NCBI GenBank assembly: GCA_039185015.1
Contig: JBCDAU010000018.1
Coordinates: forward strand, 38,638 to 102,637
Source: JBCBSZ01 sp039185015
Lineage (GTDB): Bacteria > Actinomycetota > Acidimicrobiia > Acidimicrobiales > Poriferisodalaceae
Length of the DNA: 64,000 nt
Reading direction: 5' to 3'
Shown here: one piece after another, positions 25,702-34,240 of the stretch
Numbering within the stretch: position 1 is the first letter of the stretch
Layout of the letters: each line of letters starts with the position of its first letter
Notes under the pieces: generated by a model
The model's input: the letters and a program-made list of their open reading frames with translations, nothing else
What the model was told of the DNA's origin: nothing
Database searches by the model: none
Position numbers and translations under genes: made by a program

Positions 25702-26675
25702 GGGTCCTCGTCACCGGCGCGACGAGCCTGCTGGGCGGCGCCGTCATCGACCGACTGCTCGAACGGGGTGACACCGTGGCGACGCTGCAGCGCCGACCGA
25801 GCCGGTTCGCCGAGGCCGACGGGGTCACCGAGGCGCTCGGCGACATCACCGACATCGACGCCGTGGCCGGTGCGGTCGAGGGCTGCGACGCCGTCGTCCA
25901 CCTCGCGGCGAGGGTCGACGTCATCGGACCCTGGAACGACTACGAACGCACCAACGTCCTGGGCACGAAGCTCGCGCTCGACGCCGCAGCCGAGGCGGGG
26001 GTCGAGCGGTTCGTCCACGTGTCCTCGCCGTCGGTCGCGCACGCCGGCGAGGCGCTCGTCGGCGCCGGTGCCGGACGAGCGGAGCCCGAGCACACCAGGG
26101 GCCACTACGCGACCTCGAAGGCGATGGCCGAAGAGCTCGCGCTGACCCACGGCGGCGTGCCCGTGGTCGCGATCCGTCCTCACCTCGTGTGGGGTCCCGG
26201 CGACAGCCAGCTCGTCGGCCGCATCGTCGAGCGCGCCCGACAGGGACGGATGGCCATCATCGGCTCCGGCGCGGCGCTGATCGACTCGACCTACCTCGAC
26301 GACGCGGCCGACGCCCTGGTCGCCGCGGTCGACAGGACCCCGGAGCTCATCGGTGAGGCACTCGTCGTCTCGGGCGGGCAGCCCCGGCCGGTCGCCGAGC
26401 TCATCGGCCGGATCCTCGTCGCGGCCGGTCTCGAACCGCCGACCCGGCGCGTCCCGGTCGCCGCCGCCCGGGGCGCCGGCGCGGTCGTCGAGCGCGCGTG
26501 GGACGCCTTCGACCTGGCGGAGCCGCCGATGACGACGTTTCTGGCAGAACAGCTGTCAACCGCCCACTGGTTCGACCAGCGGCGGACGAGAGAGCTGCTG
26601 GGTTGGGAGCCCCAGGTCGGGATCGACGACGGCCTCCGCCGCCTGGCCGCCTGGTACGCCGAGGACGCCGGCTGA
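25698..26675 (+). CDS. oleD: OleD, beta-keto acid reductase
   Basis: OleD reduces the OleA product to a beta-hydroxy acid with NADPH, so although last in the operon it acts second. The 325-residue extended SDR has VLVTGATSLLGGAVIDRLLE, VHLAARVDVIGPWNDYERTN, HVSSPSV and the catalytic GHYATSKAMAEE (Y-x3-K), followed by IRPHLVWGPGDSQLVGRIVE. The GTG at 25698 overlaps the oleBC stop. Confidence 0.92.
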   Translation: MRVLVTGATSLLGGAVIDRLLERGDTVATLQRRPSRFAEADGVTEALGDITDIDAVAGAVEGCDAVVHLAARVDVIGPWNDYERTNVLGTKLALDAAAEAGVERFVHVSSPSVAHAGEALVGAGAGRAEPEHTRGHYATSKAMAEELALTHGGVPVVAIRPHLVWGPGDSQLVGRIVERARQGRMAIIGSGAALIDSTYLDDAADALVAAVDRTPELIGEALVVSGGQPRPVAELIGRILVAAGLEPPTRRVPVAAARGAGAVVERAWDAFDLAEPPMTTFLAEQLSTAHWFDQRRTRELLGWEPQVGIDDGLRRLAAWYAEDAG

Positions 26676-26872
26676 GCGCAGCTCCGGGTCGCGGACTCAC
26701 CAGAGCCGAGATCGATGTCGAGCTGAACGAGCTCGATCACCCCATCGACGATCCGGAGCAGCTCGGCGGCCTGGAAGTCGATGGGTGGGGTCGCGCGATG
26801 AAGCAGGAGACCTGGCCAGGCCTGGAGATGTGCGCGGAGTTCGAGGTGACGGGTCCGAGCTCGGACTGAGCC

Positions 26873-28039
26873 TCAGCTCAGACGGGGGGCGCAGAGGTCG
26901 TCGTACTCGGCGATCTCGATGCGGTCCCGGTTCTCCCAGGTGACCTCGAGGGTCGGGTCCGTGCGGAGCGCGTACTCCCGGAACGACATCTCGAGGGCGT
27001 CGAAGGCCACGATGCGGCCGCTGAGCCCGTCGCCGATGCCCAGGATGAGCTTGATGGCCTCCAGCGCCTGGATCGAGCCGACGATGCCGGGTAGCACGCC
27101 GAGCACACCGGCCTCGGCGCAGCTCGGGGCGAGCTCGGCCGGCGGCGGCACCGGGATCATGTCGCGGTAGGTCGGGCCGTTCTTCGGGTCGAAGACGGTG
27201 ATCTGCCCCTCGAAGCGGAAGATCGACCCGTGCACGACGGGGATGCCGAGCTTCACCGAGGCGTCATTGAGGAGGTACCGGCTCGGGAAGTTGTCGGCGC
27301 CGTCGACGACGACGTCCCAGCCCTCGAGGATGTCCAGCACGTTCTCGGCCGACAGTCGGGTGTCGTAGGTGACGACGTCGATGTCGGGGTTGAGCGACGT
27401 GAGGGTCTTCTTGGCCGAGTCGACCTTGCGGTCGCCGACCCGATCGAGGTTGTGCAGCACCTGACGCTGCAGGTTGGACTCGTCGACGACGTCCATGTCG
27501 ACGATGCCGATCGTTCCGACACCGGCAGCGGCGAGGTACAGCGCAGCGGGGCTGCCGAGGCCGCCGGCACCGAGGAGCAGCACCTTCGCCTCGAGCAGCT
27601 TGCGCTGGCCGGCGTCGCCGACCTCGGGCAGGAGGAGGTGACGGCTGTAGCGGATCTTCTGGTCGGGGCTCAGCGTGGCCGGGGTCTTCCAGGCGCGACC
27701 CTCGTCCTTCCACTTGCCGAACCCACCGTCCATCGAGACCACGTTGGAGTAGCCCAACTGGCCGAGCGTGTCGGCGGCGAAGGCCGACCGCACGCCACCG
27801 GCGCAGTAGACGACGATCTCGGCGTCGTGGTCGGGCACGAGGTTCTCGATCTGGGCCTCGAGGTGGCCACGAGGCACGTGGAGGGCATCGGGCAGGGCGC
27901 CCTGCTCGTGCTCGTCGGGCTCACGGATGTCGAGGACGACGAGGTCGGGTCGAGCGTCGATGCGGTCGGCCGCCTCGGCGGTGTCGATCTCGTCGATGCG
28001 CTCCTTGGTCTGCTTCAGGAGCTCGCGAAACGTGGCCAT
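26873..28039 (-). CDS. rhodanese-MoeB/ThiF fusion, sulfur-carrier adenylyltransferase (MoeZ-like)
   Basis: E1-like enzymes of this type adenylate the C-terminus of small sulfur carriers (MoaD, ThiS, CysO) and load sulfur. Residues about 20-120 form a rhodanese domain with catalytic Cys79 in VVYCAGGVRS; the rest is MoeB/ThiF: LLLGAGGLGSPAALYLAAAG (ATP loop, 155-174), IVDMDVVDESNLQRQVLHN and APSCAEAGVLGVLPG. MoeZ usually has the rhodanese domain at the C-terminus; here it is at the N-terminus. ATG 28039 follows GGAGGGA. No Zn-binding CxxC pair is visible. Confidence 0.9.
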   Translation of the reverse strand: MATFRELLKQTKERIDEIDTAEAADRIDARPDLVVLDIREPDEHEQGALPDALHVPRGHLEAQIENLVPDHDAEIVVYCAGGVRSAFAADTLGQLGYSNVVSMDGGFGKWKDEGRAWKTPATLSPDQKIRYSRHLLLPEVGDAGQRKLLEAKVLLLGAGGLGSPAALYLAAAGVGTIGIVDMDVVDESNLQRQVLHNLDRVGDRKVDSAKKTLTSLNPDIDVVTYDTRLSAENVLDILEGWDVVVDGADNFPSRYLLNDASVKLGIPVVHGSIFRFEGQITVFDPKNGPTYRDMIPVPPPAELAPSCAEAGVLGVLPGIVGSIQALEAIKLILGIGDGLSGRIVAFDALEMSFREYALRTDPTLEVTWENRDRIEIAEYDDLCAPRLS

Positions 28040-28113
28040 CTGAGGATCCCTCCGGGGCTGGGCCGTCAGCGGAGAAAACTCTACCGGGTGGGTCAGGTAT
28101 TCCCGAGGGCCGT

Positions 28114-28899
28114 TCAGCGGGACAGCGGCCGGACGAGCTTGGGGAGCAGCTCGCTGATGGAGGCGAGCAGCACCTGGTCGGCGAGCGCGTCCATCTCGGT
28201 GGGTGAGCCGTTCAGGATCACGATGCGAGCGCCGTTGCGCTTGGCGACGGGGACGACCGCGTTGATCGGTGCCACTGCCAGCGTGGAGCCGACGGTCAGG
28301 AGGACGTCGGCGTCGACCGCCGCCTGCTCGGCCCGCTCGAGGTCCGCGGCGACGAGATTCTGCCCGAACGAGATCGTCGCCGACTTCAGGATCCCCCCGC
28401 ACACCAGGCAGGGGGGATCGATCTCACCGGCTCGGACCCGGTGGAGGGTCTCCTGCATCGGCCGGCGATCGCCGCAGTCCCAGCACTCGGTCTCGTGCAT
28501 CGAGCCGTGGACCTCGACGACCAGATCGGCGTGGACCCCGGACGCCTGGTGCAGACCGTCGACGTTCTGCGTGAGCAGAGCGTGGAGCTTGCGGCGCTTC
28601 TGGAGCTCGACGAGGGCCCGGTGGCCATCATTCGGCTCGGCGGCCCAGACCGGAGCGTCGACCCGGTTCTGCCACGCCAGCTGCCGGACCTCCGGGTCCG
28701 AGATGTAGTGCCGGATGTTCGACATCTTCTCGGCCTTGGGGTTGCGGGTCCACACTCCCTTCGGGCCCCGGTAGTCGGGGATGCCGGAGTCGGTGGAGAT
28801 CCCGGCGCCCGTCAGCACCGTGACCTTCTCGGCCTCGTCGAGCCACCCCCGGACACGGTCGACCACCTCGTCGGGCAGGGGCAGCAACTCGTCGAGCAC
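28114..28899 (-). CDS. Sir2-family NAD-dependent protein deacylase
   Basis: A 261-residue sirtuin that removes acyl groups from lysine using NAD. All signatures are present: VLTGAGISTDSGIPDYRG (NAD loop), LLTQNVDGLHQASG, the catalytic His in EVHGSMHE, and a complete zinc site CWDC...CLVC. Near the C-terminus LTVGSTLAVAPINAVV and ARIVILNGSPTEMDALAD complete the Rossmann fold. It stands alone between the MoeZ-like gene and the HD-domain gene; its targets cannot be told from context. Confidence 0.94.
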   Translation of the reverse strand: MLDELLPLPDEVVDRVRGWLDEAEKVTVLTGAGISTDSGIPDYRGPKGVWTRNPKAEKMSNIRHYISDPEVRQLAWQNRVDAPVWAAEPNDGHRALVELQKRRKLHALLTQNVDGLHQASGVHADLVVEVHGSMHETECWDCGDRRPMQETLHRVRAGEIDPPCLVCGGILKSATISFGQNLVAADLERAEQAAVDADVLLTVGSTLAVAPINAVVPVAKRNGARIVILNGSPTEMDALADQVLLASISELLPKLVRPLSR

Positions 28900-28955
28900 G
28901 ATCCGAGTCTGCCAGGGGTCGACGTGGCACCGGTCACCCGATCAGACTGGTGGTC

Positions 28956-29510
28956 ATGACCGACGTTGCACACCGAGCCACCTTCACCGCCATGGACCAC
29001 TCGACGGCCGAGGAGTGGGCGGTCATCGCCAAGGAGCACGACAAGCTCGTCGATGGCCTGGCCGACCAGATCCTCGACCACCTCAAGCTGCTCGACGGCG
29101 ACTTCGGCGGCTTCGCGGTCGACCGCCTCACCCACAGCCTCCAGACCGCCGCCCGCGCCGAGGCCGACGGCCAGGACGACGCCTACATCGTGAGCGCGCT
29201 GCTCCACGACATCGGCGACACACTGGCCCCGTCGAACCACCCCGACGTCGCGGCGTCGATCCTCAAGGCCTGGGTGCCCGAGCCGTACCACTGGATGGTC
29301 CAGCACCACGGCATCTTCCAGGGCTACTACTTCTGGCATCACCTCGGCGGGAACCGTGACGCCCGCGAGGAGTTCCGGGGCCACGAGCACTTCGAGCTCA
29401 CCGCCGAGTTCTGTGCCCGCTACGACCAGGTCGCCTTCGATCCGGACTACGCCACCCCGCCGCTCGAGCACTACGAGCCGCTGGTGCGGGACATCTTCCG
29501 CCACCGCTGA
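28956..29510 (+). CDS. HD-domain oxygenase/hydrolase-like protein
   Basis: A 184-residue HD-fold protein with metal ligands visible as H in LTHSLQTAARAEADG, the HD pair in ALLHDIGDTLAPSNH, then WMVQHHGIFQGYYFWHHLGG and a late FDPDYATPPLEHYEPL. The order resembles the di-iron HD oxygenases related to PhnZ and myo-inositol oxygenase rather than nucleotide phosphohydrolases. The substrate is unknown. The ATG at 28956 is preceded in frame by a GTG (28950) that could also serve; no clear ribosome site is present. Confidence 0.78.
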   Translation: MTDVAHRATFTAMDHSTAEEWAVIAKEHDKLVDGLADQILDHLKLLDGDFGGFAVDRLTHSLQTAARAEADGQDDAYIVSALLHDIGDTLAPSNHPDVAASILKAWVPEPYHWMVQHHGIFQGYYFWHHLGGNRDAREEFRGHEHFELTAEFCARYDQVAFDPDYATPPLEHYEPLVRDIFRHR

Positions 29511-29525
29511 TCGGTCGGGCTCGGC

Positions 29526-30125
29526 TCAGCCGCTGCCCAGACCCCGGAGCATCGCTGTGACCACCGAGTCGTAGTGGGCCGCCCAGTCGTCGACGAAGCC
29601 GACCTCGGTGAGCTCGAACCTCAGCGCCCCGTGGGCTGCGGCCCACAGCATCTGCGCGACCTGTAGCGGCTCGCCCTCGTCGAGTCGCCCCGCCTCCATC
29701 GCTGATGCGACGGCGTCGACGAGGACCGACAGCGACGTGAAGGCCGTGTCAAGGGTGCGGTCCGACACGCGGAACCCGGGCACGTCGGCGTCGAACATCA
29801 CGCCGTACCGTCGTGGGTTCGCCATGGCGAACCGGCGGTAGCGGCCGAGGCCCTCGACGATGTTGTCGATCGGGTCCTCGATGGTCTCGAGGGGGACACC
29901 GCCTTCGTTCCGGAGGTGGTCGACGAGCAGCTCGAAGCCGTCGTTGGCGACGGCGTCGAGCAGGTCGTGCTTCGAGGCGAACCGGTTGTAGAGGCTCTGG
30001 GGACTCACGTCGGCTGCCGTCGCGACCGCCCGCTGGGTCAGCCCACCGGCGCCCACCTCGGCCAAGAGGTCGGCAGCTGCGCGGAGGATGTTCGCCTCGA
30101 GCTCGCTGGACGGAGTTCTCGCCAC
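29526..30125 (-). CDS. TetR-family repressor
   Basis: The GTG at 30125 gives 199 residues starting VARTPSSELEANILRAAADL, followed by the TetR helix-turn-helix GLTQRAVATAADVSPQSLYNRFASKHDLLDAV in two blocks. The C-terminal part (WAAAHGALRFELTEVGF) is the common ligand-binding domain with the WAxxHG motif. It is divergent from the flavodoxin-like gene at 30195, with a long palindrome between the starts, so it most likely represses both itself and that gene. Confidence 0.9.
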   Translation of the reverse strand: MARTPSSELEANILRAAADLLAEVGAGGLTQRAVATAADVSPQSLYNRFASKHDLLDAVANDGFELLVDHLRNEGGVPLETIEDPIDNIVEGLGRYRRFAMANPRRYGVMFDADVPGFRVSDRTLDTAFTSLSVLVDAVASAMEAGRLDEGEPLQVAQMLWAAAHGALRFELTEVGFVDDWAAHYDSVVTAMLRGLGSG

Positions 30126-30140
30126 CCCCTTGACGTTAGT

Positions 30141-30175
30141 GGATCGACGTTCCACAGTGTGTGGAACAACGATCC
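30141..30175. promoter_or_regulatory. TetR operator palindrome
   Basis: Arms GGATCGACGTTCCACA (30141-30156) and TGTGGAACAACGATCC (30160-30175) are complementary at 14 of 16 positions around a 3-base centre. The site lies 15 bases before the repressor start and 19 before the flavodoxin-like start. A TTGACG at 30130-30135 would put the rightward -10 box inside the left arm. Confidence 0.75.
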
Positions 30176-30194
30176 ATAGACCGAAGGACCAACG

Positions 30195-30785
30195 ATGCCC
30201 CCCACCCTCTCGCTCGTCTTCCACACCGGCATGGGCCACACCGGCGCCGCCGCCGAGGCCGTCGCCCGTGGCGCTGGCGCCGTCGGCGACGTCGACGTCC
30301 AGGTGTTCCCCATCACCGCCACCCAGATCGAGCCCGAGACCGGCTGGCGTGACGAGGAGGTGCTCGCCGCCCTCACCGCCTCGGAGGGCGTCGTCTTCGG
30401 CGCCCCGACGTACATGGGGATGGTGTCGTGGCAGTTCAAGGCGTTCGCCTACTCGCTCGGCCAGTTCTGGATGAGCAGCGGCTGGCAGGACAAAATCGCC
30501 GGCGGCTTCACCGCATCGAGCTTCCCGTCGGGCGACAAGTCGTCGACGATCGGCTATCTCGCCACGCTGGCGGCACAGCTCCGCATGGTGTGGGTGGGAC
30601 CGGCGGCACCGTCGTCGAACCTGACCGGCGACGGCTTGGGCATCGATCCCAACGGCTTCTACCAGGGGGTCGGTGTCGTGGGTGGACGACCGGACTCGGG
30701 CCTCCCGACCGACGGCGACCTGCTCACGGCCGAGCGCTACGGCACCCGGCTCGCCGAGGCGACGCTGCGCTGGAGCGGCACGTGA
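30195..30785 (+). CDS. flavodoxin-fold NAD(P)H-dependent oxidoreductase (WrbA-like)
   Basis: A 196-residue FMN protein: LSLVFHTGMGHTGAAAEAVA forms the phosphate-binding loop, VVFGAPTYMGMVSWQFKAFA the second FMN loop, and KIAGGFTASSFPSGDKSSTI the third, as in WrbA and related quinone reductases. A GAAGGA ribosome site precedes the ATG. Control by the adjacent TetR protein suggests it is induced by a quinone or electrophile, which is inference. Confidence 0.85.
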   Translation: MPPTLSLVFHTGMGHTGAAAEAVARGAGAVGDVDVQVFPITATQIEPETGWRDEEVLAALTASEGVVFGAPTYMGMVSWQFKAFAYSLGQFWMSSGWQDKIAGGFTASSFPSGDKSSTIGYLATLAAQLRMVWVGPAAPSSNLTGDGLGIDPNGFYQGVGVVGGRPDSGLPTDGDLLTAERYGTRLAEATLRWSGT

Positions 30786-30788
30786 CCG

Positions 30789-31121
30789 TCAGCGAGCGGT
30801 CAGCTCGACGACGTTGAGCGCACCGCGGCGCACCGCCGCCTCGACCGGCCGACGCCGCGAGCTCCGCCACACCGCGGCCTCCGGCTCGGCCTCGAGGTTG
30901 GCGAGCCACTGCGAGTCGCCCCGCACGGTCGACACGGCGAGTCGGTCGCAGAGCCGAGCGGCGAGCACCGGCACCTGACGGGTCTTGCCGGTCTTCCGCC
31001 CCGTCGTCTCCAACACCACGAGCCCGACGCCGATCGGCGGCGGCGACCCGACACCGGCTCGGGCGAGGGGGAGCACGACGGAGTTCAGGCGGCGGAAGAG
31101 GTCACGGCTCGAGGGGACCAT
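30789..31121 (-). CDS. deazaflavin (F420)-dependent nitroreductase family protein
   Basis: The ATG at 31121 gives 110 residues with the signature of the Ddn/DUF385 split-barrel family: VGLVVLETTGRKTGKTRQVP, then DRLAVSTVRGDSQWLANLEA. Members bind coenzyme F420 and reduce quinones or nitro-compounds; this one is somewhat shorter than the usual 130-150 residues and lacks the C-terminal helix of Ddn. The F420 genes at the left end of the window show that the cofactor is available. It converges with the flavodoxin-like gene, 3 bases apart. Confidence 0.8.
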   Translation of the reverse strand: MVPSSRDLFRRLNSVVLPLARAGVGSPPPIGVGLVVLETTGRKTGKTRQVPVLAARLCDRLAVSTVRGDSQWLANLEAEPEAAVWRSSRRRPVEAAVRRGALNVVELTAR

Positions 31122-31199
31122 GACGCGGTCCAACGCCTCCGGGCGGTGTTTGCTTCCGATCGACTCGCGGATCCGGGCCGCTCCAGGCTCTTGTTCGTT

Positions 31200-31649
31200 G
31201 TGGACGTCGTCGAGCTGCTGGCCGAGATCGAGCCCCGCCTCCGTGCGGGGCTGGTCGCGGCCTACGGACCCGATGACGGGACGGAGGCCGCGGCGGAGGC
31301 GATGGCCTGGGCCTGGGAGCACCGCGACCGCATCGTCGAGCTCGACAACCCGGCCGGCTACCTCTTCCGGGTCGGCCAGACCGCCGTCCGACGAGGCCGA
31401 CGCACGCACCGCTGGCTGCCACCCGCACCCGACGTCGAGCTCCCGGACGTCGAGCCACGGCTGTTCGACGCCATCGACGAGCTCACCGAGCAGCAAAGGG
31501 TGAGCGTGCTCCTGGTCCATGCCCTCGGCTGGCGCCAGGTCGACGTGGCCGAGCTGCTCGCAGTGTCACCGTCGACGATTGCCGCACACCTGCGGGCGGG
31601 CATGCGTCGACTTCGCCACGCCCTGGAGGTGACCTTCGATGAGGTCTGA
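31200..31649 (+). CDS. ECF-type RNA polymerase sigma factor
   Basis: About 149 residues: an N-terminal half (AMAWAWEHRDRIVELDNPAG, YLFRVGQTAVRRGRR) matching the end of region 2, and a region 4 helix-turn-helix, LTEQQRVSVLLVHALGWRQV followed by SPSTIAAHLRAGMRRLRHAL. The protein is short, and region 2 appears reduced. Start choice is uncertain: GTG 31200 begins VDVVELLAEIEPRLRAG, but GTG 31146 in the same frame adds 18 residues; neither has a ribosome site. The downstream membrane protein overlaps it by 11 bases and is the likely partner. Confidence 0.7.
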   Translation: MDVVELLAEIEPRLRAGLVAAYGPDDGTEAAAEAMAWAWEHRDRIVELDNPAGYLFRVGQTAVRRGRRTHRWLPPAPDVELPDVEPRLFDAIDELTEQQRVSVLLVHALGWRQVDVAELLAVSPSTIAAHLRAGMRRLRHALEVTFDEV

Positions 31650-32751
31650 TGAGCTCGAAGCCCAGCTCGACGAGCTCGGCGACTGGCTGGAAGCAGCGGT
31701 GGGCGCCTCGCTCCGCCCGGACCAGCTCGGCGGCGCCGCCGTGCCGACGCCGCCCAGCCGGCCTCGACGCTGGGTCATCGCAGCGACGGCTGCCGTCGCG
31801 CTGGCCATCGGCGCTATGGGCGCGCTGGCCATCGACGACTTTCGCGACGACCCGGTCGAGGTCATCGTGCCCGTCAGCCCGGCCCCTTCCTCGACGCCCA
31901 CAACGACCGCTCCGTCGACGAGCACGACCGCCTCGTCGACCGTGCCGCCCACCACGGTCCCGGTCCTGGACGCAGCGACGACCGTGGCCGTCGGCCGGAT
32001 CGTCGACGAAGTCCTCGACGGATCGGAGGAAGCCTGGTCGGTCGTCGTGCTGGACACGACGACGGGCCGGCTCCTCGGCCGCATGGGCACCGATCGGCTC
32101 GTCGTGCCGAGCGGATCGGCGATCCACATGACCCACCTGGCCGCAGCGATCGAGTCGGGCATCGGCGTCGAGACCGTGGTCGACGGCAGGTCACCGTGCG
32201 GACGGGACGGGACGGTGGAGAACTTCGGCGGCGGGAGGGGGATCGAGGGTCGCCTCGACGGCCAAACTCACAGCGCGAGCAGATGTGCGATGCAGCGACT
32301 CGCGGAGACCATCGATCCCGGGGCGGTGCTGGAGCGGGCCGGCCTGGCAACGACGCCGGACCTCATCGTCGACCCACCCGAGCTGGAGGTCGCCGAGCTG
32401 GCCGAGCTCGCCCGGGCGCTCACCGGCGACGGGCGATTCCGCTCCGAGTCCGGCGTGGTCGAGCTCGTCTCCGAGGCCACGGCGGTCGAGGTGCGCGAGG
32501 TGTACGAGGCGAACACCAGGGGCGGCACCGCCAGCCGCATGTTCCCCGACGATCGCACCCCGACGGCCGGGATCACCGGCACGAACACCGACCTCCTCCA
32601 CGCGATCGCGATCCTCCGAGACGATCGGTTCGTCGTCGCCGTCGCGTTGCGCGACCTCGACGGCTGGAACGACGATCGACGGCCCACCGGAGGCGGCCAG
32701 ACGGCCGAGATCGCCCGAGCGGTGCGCGATCTCCTGGGTCAGCCGGACTGA
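31639..32751 (+). CDS. membrane protein with an extracellular serine-hydrolase-like domain; possible anti-sigma partner
   Basis: A 370-residue protein: a cytoplasmic N-terminus of about 45 residues, one membrane helix (about 46-67, VIAATAAVALAIGAMGALAI), a Thr/Ser/Pro linker (TPTTTAPSTSTTASSTVPPT), then a globular domain. That domain has VPSGSAIHMTHLAAAIESG, MQRLAETIDPGAVLERAGL and TAGITGTNTD, arranged like the SxxK / SxN / KTG series of penicillin-binding proteins and class A beta-lactamases, but the catalytic SxxK is not obvious. The overlap with the sigma-factor gene suggests that the cytoplasmic tail may hold the sigma factor and the outer domain may sense wall material. This is inference. 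Confidence 0.65.
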   Translation: MRSDELEAQLDELGDWLEAAVGASLRPDQLGGAAVPTPPSRPRRWVIAATAAVALAIGAMGALAIDDFRDDPVEVIVPVSPAPSSTPTTTAPSTSTTASSTVPPTTVPVLDAATTVAVGRIVDEVLDGSEEAWSVVVLDTTTGRLLGRMGTDRLVVPSGSAIHMTHLAAAIESGIGVETVVDGRSPCGRDGTVENFGGGRGIEGRLDGQTHSASRCAMQRLAETIDPGAVLERAGLATTPDLIVDPPELEVAELAELARALTGDGRFRSESGVVELVSEATAVEVREVYEANTRGGTASRMFPDDRTPTAGITGTNTDLLHAIAILRDDRFVVAVALRDLDGWNDDRRPTGGGQTAEIARAVRDLLGQPD

Positions 32752-32758
32752 GCAGGCC

Positions 32759-34171
32759 TCAGGCCGACTCGCGCTCCCACAGGCGGTGCGACATGACGCC
32801 GTTGCGCTGCTCGATCGCCTCGAGCGCATCGCAGATGAGGTCCTCGCGGTAGCGCCGCCCGACGATCTGCACACCGCTCGGCTTGTCCTCGACCAGATCC
32901 ATGCCGATGACGCCTGCGGGGAGTCCGAGGAAGTTGATGCCGAAGGCGTGCATCGCCCGCTCGGCGACGCCGACCATGCTCTCGGGGCACTGGGTGTCGA
33001 AGTCGACGTCGTACATGGGCATGGTGAGGAACGGCGTCAGCACGAGCGGGTGCTCGTCGAGGAACTGGTCCCACGCCCGCATCATCGCGGTGCGCGCCCC
33101 GAGGCCGGCGACGTAGTCGTCCCGGTCGAGCACGCCGCCCATCTCGATGGTCCAGTCGAACACGGTGCGGATGCTCTCGCCGCCGAAGCGATGGACGGCC
33201 GGGGTCATGCCGATGGCGGCCTCGGTGGTCGCGAGGCTGAACCAGCCGCGGTAGGCGTCCTCGATCGGCGGCGGATCGGCCTCGATCACCTGGTAGCCGG
33301 CATCGGAGAGGTGATCGGCGGCACGCCGATGCAGATCGACCAGACCGGGGTGCGGCTCGTGGATGCCCCAGTCGTCGCTCACGGCGATGGTGATCGGCGT
33401 CGGGATCGGCGGCCCGTCCCACGGCACGGGAGGGCAGTTCGGGTCGCGCGGGCTGGGCTGCGCCATGACCTTCGTGGCGACGCGCGTGTCGGCGACGTGG
33501 CGGGTGATGATGCCCTGCACCGACATGAGCTGGCTCAGCAGGCCCCGCTCGCCGGACGAGGTCAGGTTGTTGGCCGGGACGCGGCACGATGTCGGCTTCA
33601 CCGTCGCCAGTCCGCAACCGCCGGCGGGGAAGCGCAACGAACCGCCGATGTCGCTGCCCTGGTGGAGCGGACCGAATCCCATGGCCGCTGCCGCTGAGGC
33701 GCCACCCGACGAGCCGCCGGGCGAGGCCACCGGATGCCACGGATTGCGGGTGGTGCCGTAGAGCGAGCTCTCGGTCGCCCCTCGGAAGCCGAACTCGGGC
33801 ATGTTCGTGCGACCGATGACGATGGCACCCGCCCGGCGGAGGTGTCCGACCGACGGTGCGTCGGCCGGTGCGATCTTGTCGGCGAAGGCGGCGACGCCGG
33901 ACGTGGTCGGCTGGCCCTCGACGTCGAGGTTGGCCTTGATGGTGACGGGAACGCCGTGGAGCGGACCGAGCTGGTCCCCCGCAGCGCGCCGGTGATCGGC
34001 TTCCGCCGCTGCGGCGCGGGCGCCGTTGGCATCGAGGGCAACGATGGCGTTGAGGTCGCCGTTGTGCTGCTCGATCCGCTCGAGGACGGACTCGATCAGC
34101 TCGACCGAGGACAGCTCGCCAGCCTCTTGGAGTCGGACGGCGTCGACCGCGCTGAGGCGCCAGGGATCCAT
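32759..34171 (-). CDS. amidase-signature family amidohydrolase
   Basis: A 470-residue amidase with the Ser-cisSer-Lys triad visible: Lys in GVPVTIKANLD, cis-Ser and nucleophile in SPGGSSGGASAA and GSDIGGSLRFPAG. The C-terminal part (GLPAGVIGMDLVEDKPSGVQIVGRRYREDL) is typical of stand-alone amidases rather than GatA, so no tRNA role is implied. Substrate unknown. ATG 34171 matches the family N-terminus (LSAVDAVRLQEAGELSSVEL). It converges with the sigma/membrane-protein pair. Confidence 0.92.
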   Translation of the reverse strand: MDPWRLSAVDAVRLQEAGELSSVELIESVLERIEQHNGDLNAIVALDANGARAAAAEADHRRAAGDQLGPLHGVPVTIKANLDVEGQPTTSGVAAFADKIAPADAPSVGHLRRAGAIVIGRTNMPEFGFRGATESSLYGTTRNPWHPVASPGGSSGGASAAAAMGFGPLHQGSDIGGSLRFPAGGCGLATVKPTSCRVPANNLTSSGERGLLSQLMSVQGIITRHVADTRVATKVMAQPSPRDPNCPPVPWDGPPIPTPITIAVSDDWGIHEPHPGLVDLHRRAADHLSDAGYQVIEADPPPIEDAYRGWFSLATTEAAIGMTPAVHRFGGESIRTVFDWTIEMGGVLDRDDYVAGLGARTAMMRAWDQFLDEHPLVLTPFLTMPMYDVDFDTQCPESMVGVAERAMHAFGINFLGLPAGVIGMDLVEDKPSGVQIVGRRYREDLICDALEAIEQRNGVMSHRLWERESA

Positions 34172-34240
34172 GGCAGGCGAACGTAGCGACGCCCGGTGAA
34201 CCGAACGCATCTCGAGGGATGGACTCGAGGTGAAGAGCTG

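Noticed and set aside
26676..26872. A short rightward frame after oleD ending LNELDHPIDDPEQLGGLEVDG...CAEFEVTGPSSD.
   Set aside because: It looks protein-like but has no start codon after the oleD stop except a late ATG giving about 28 residues. It may be a gene remnant, but I cannot support it.
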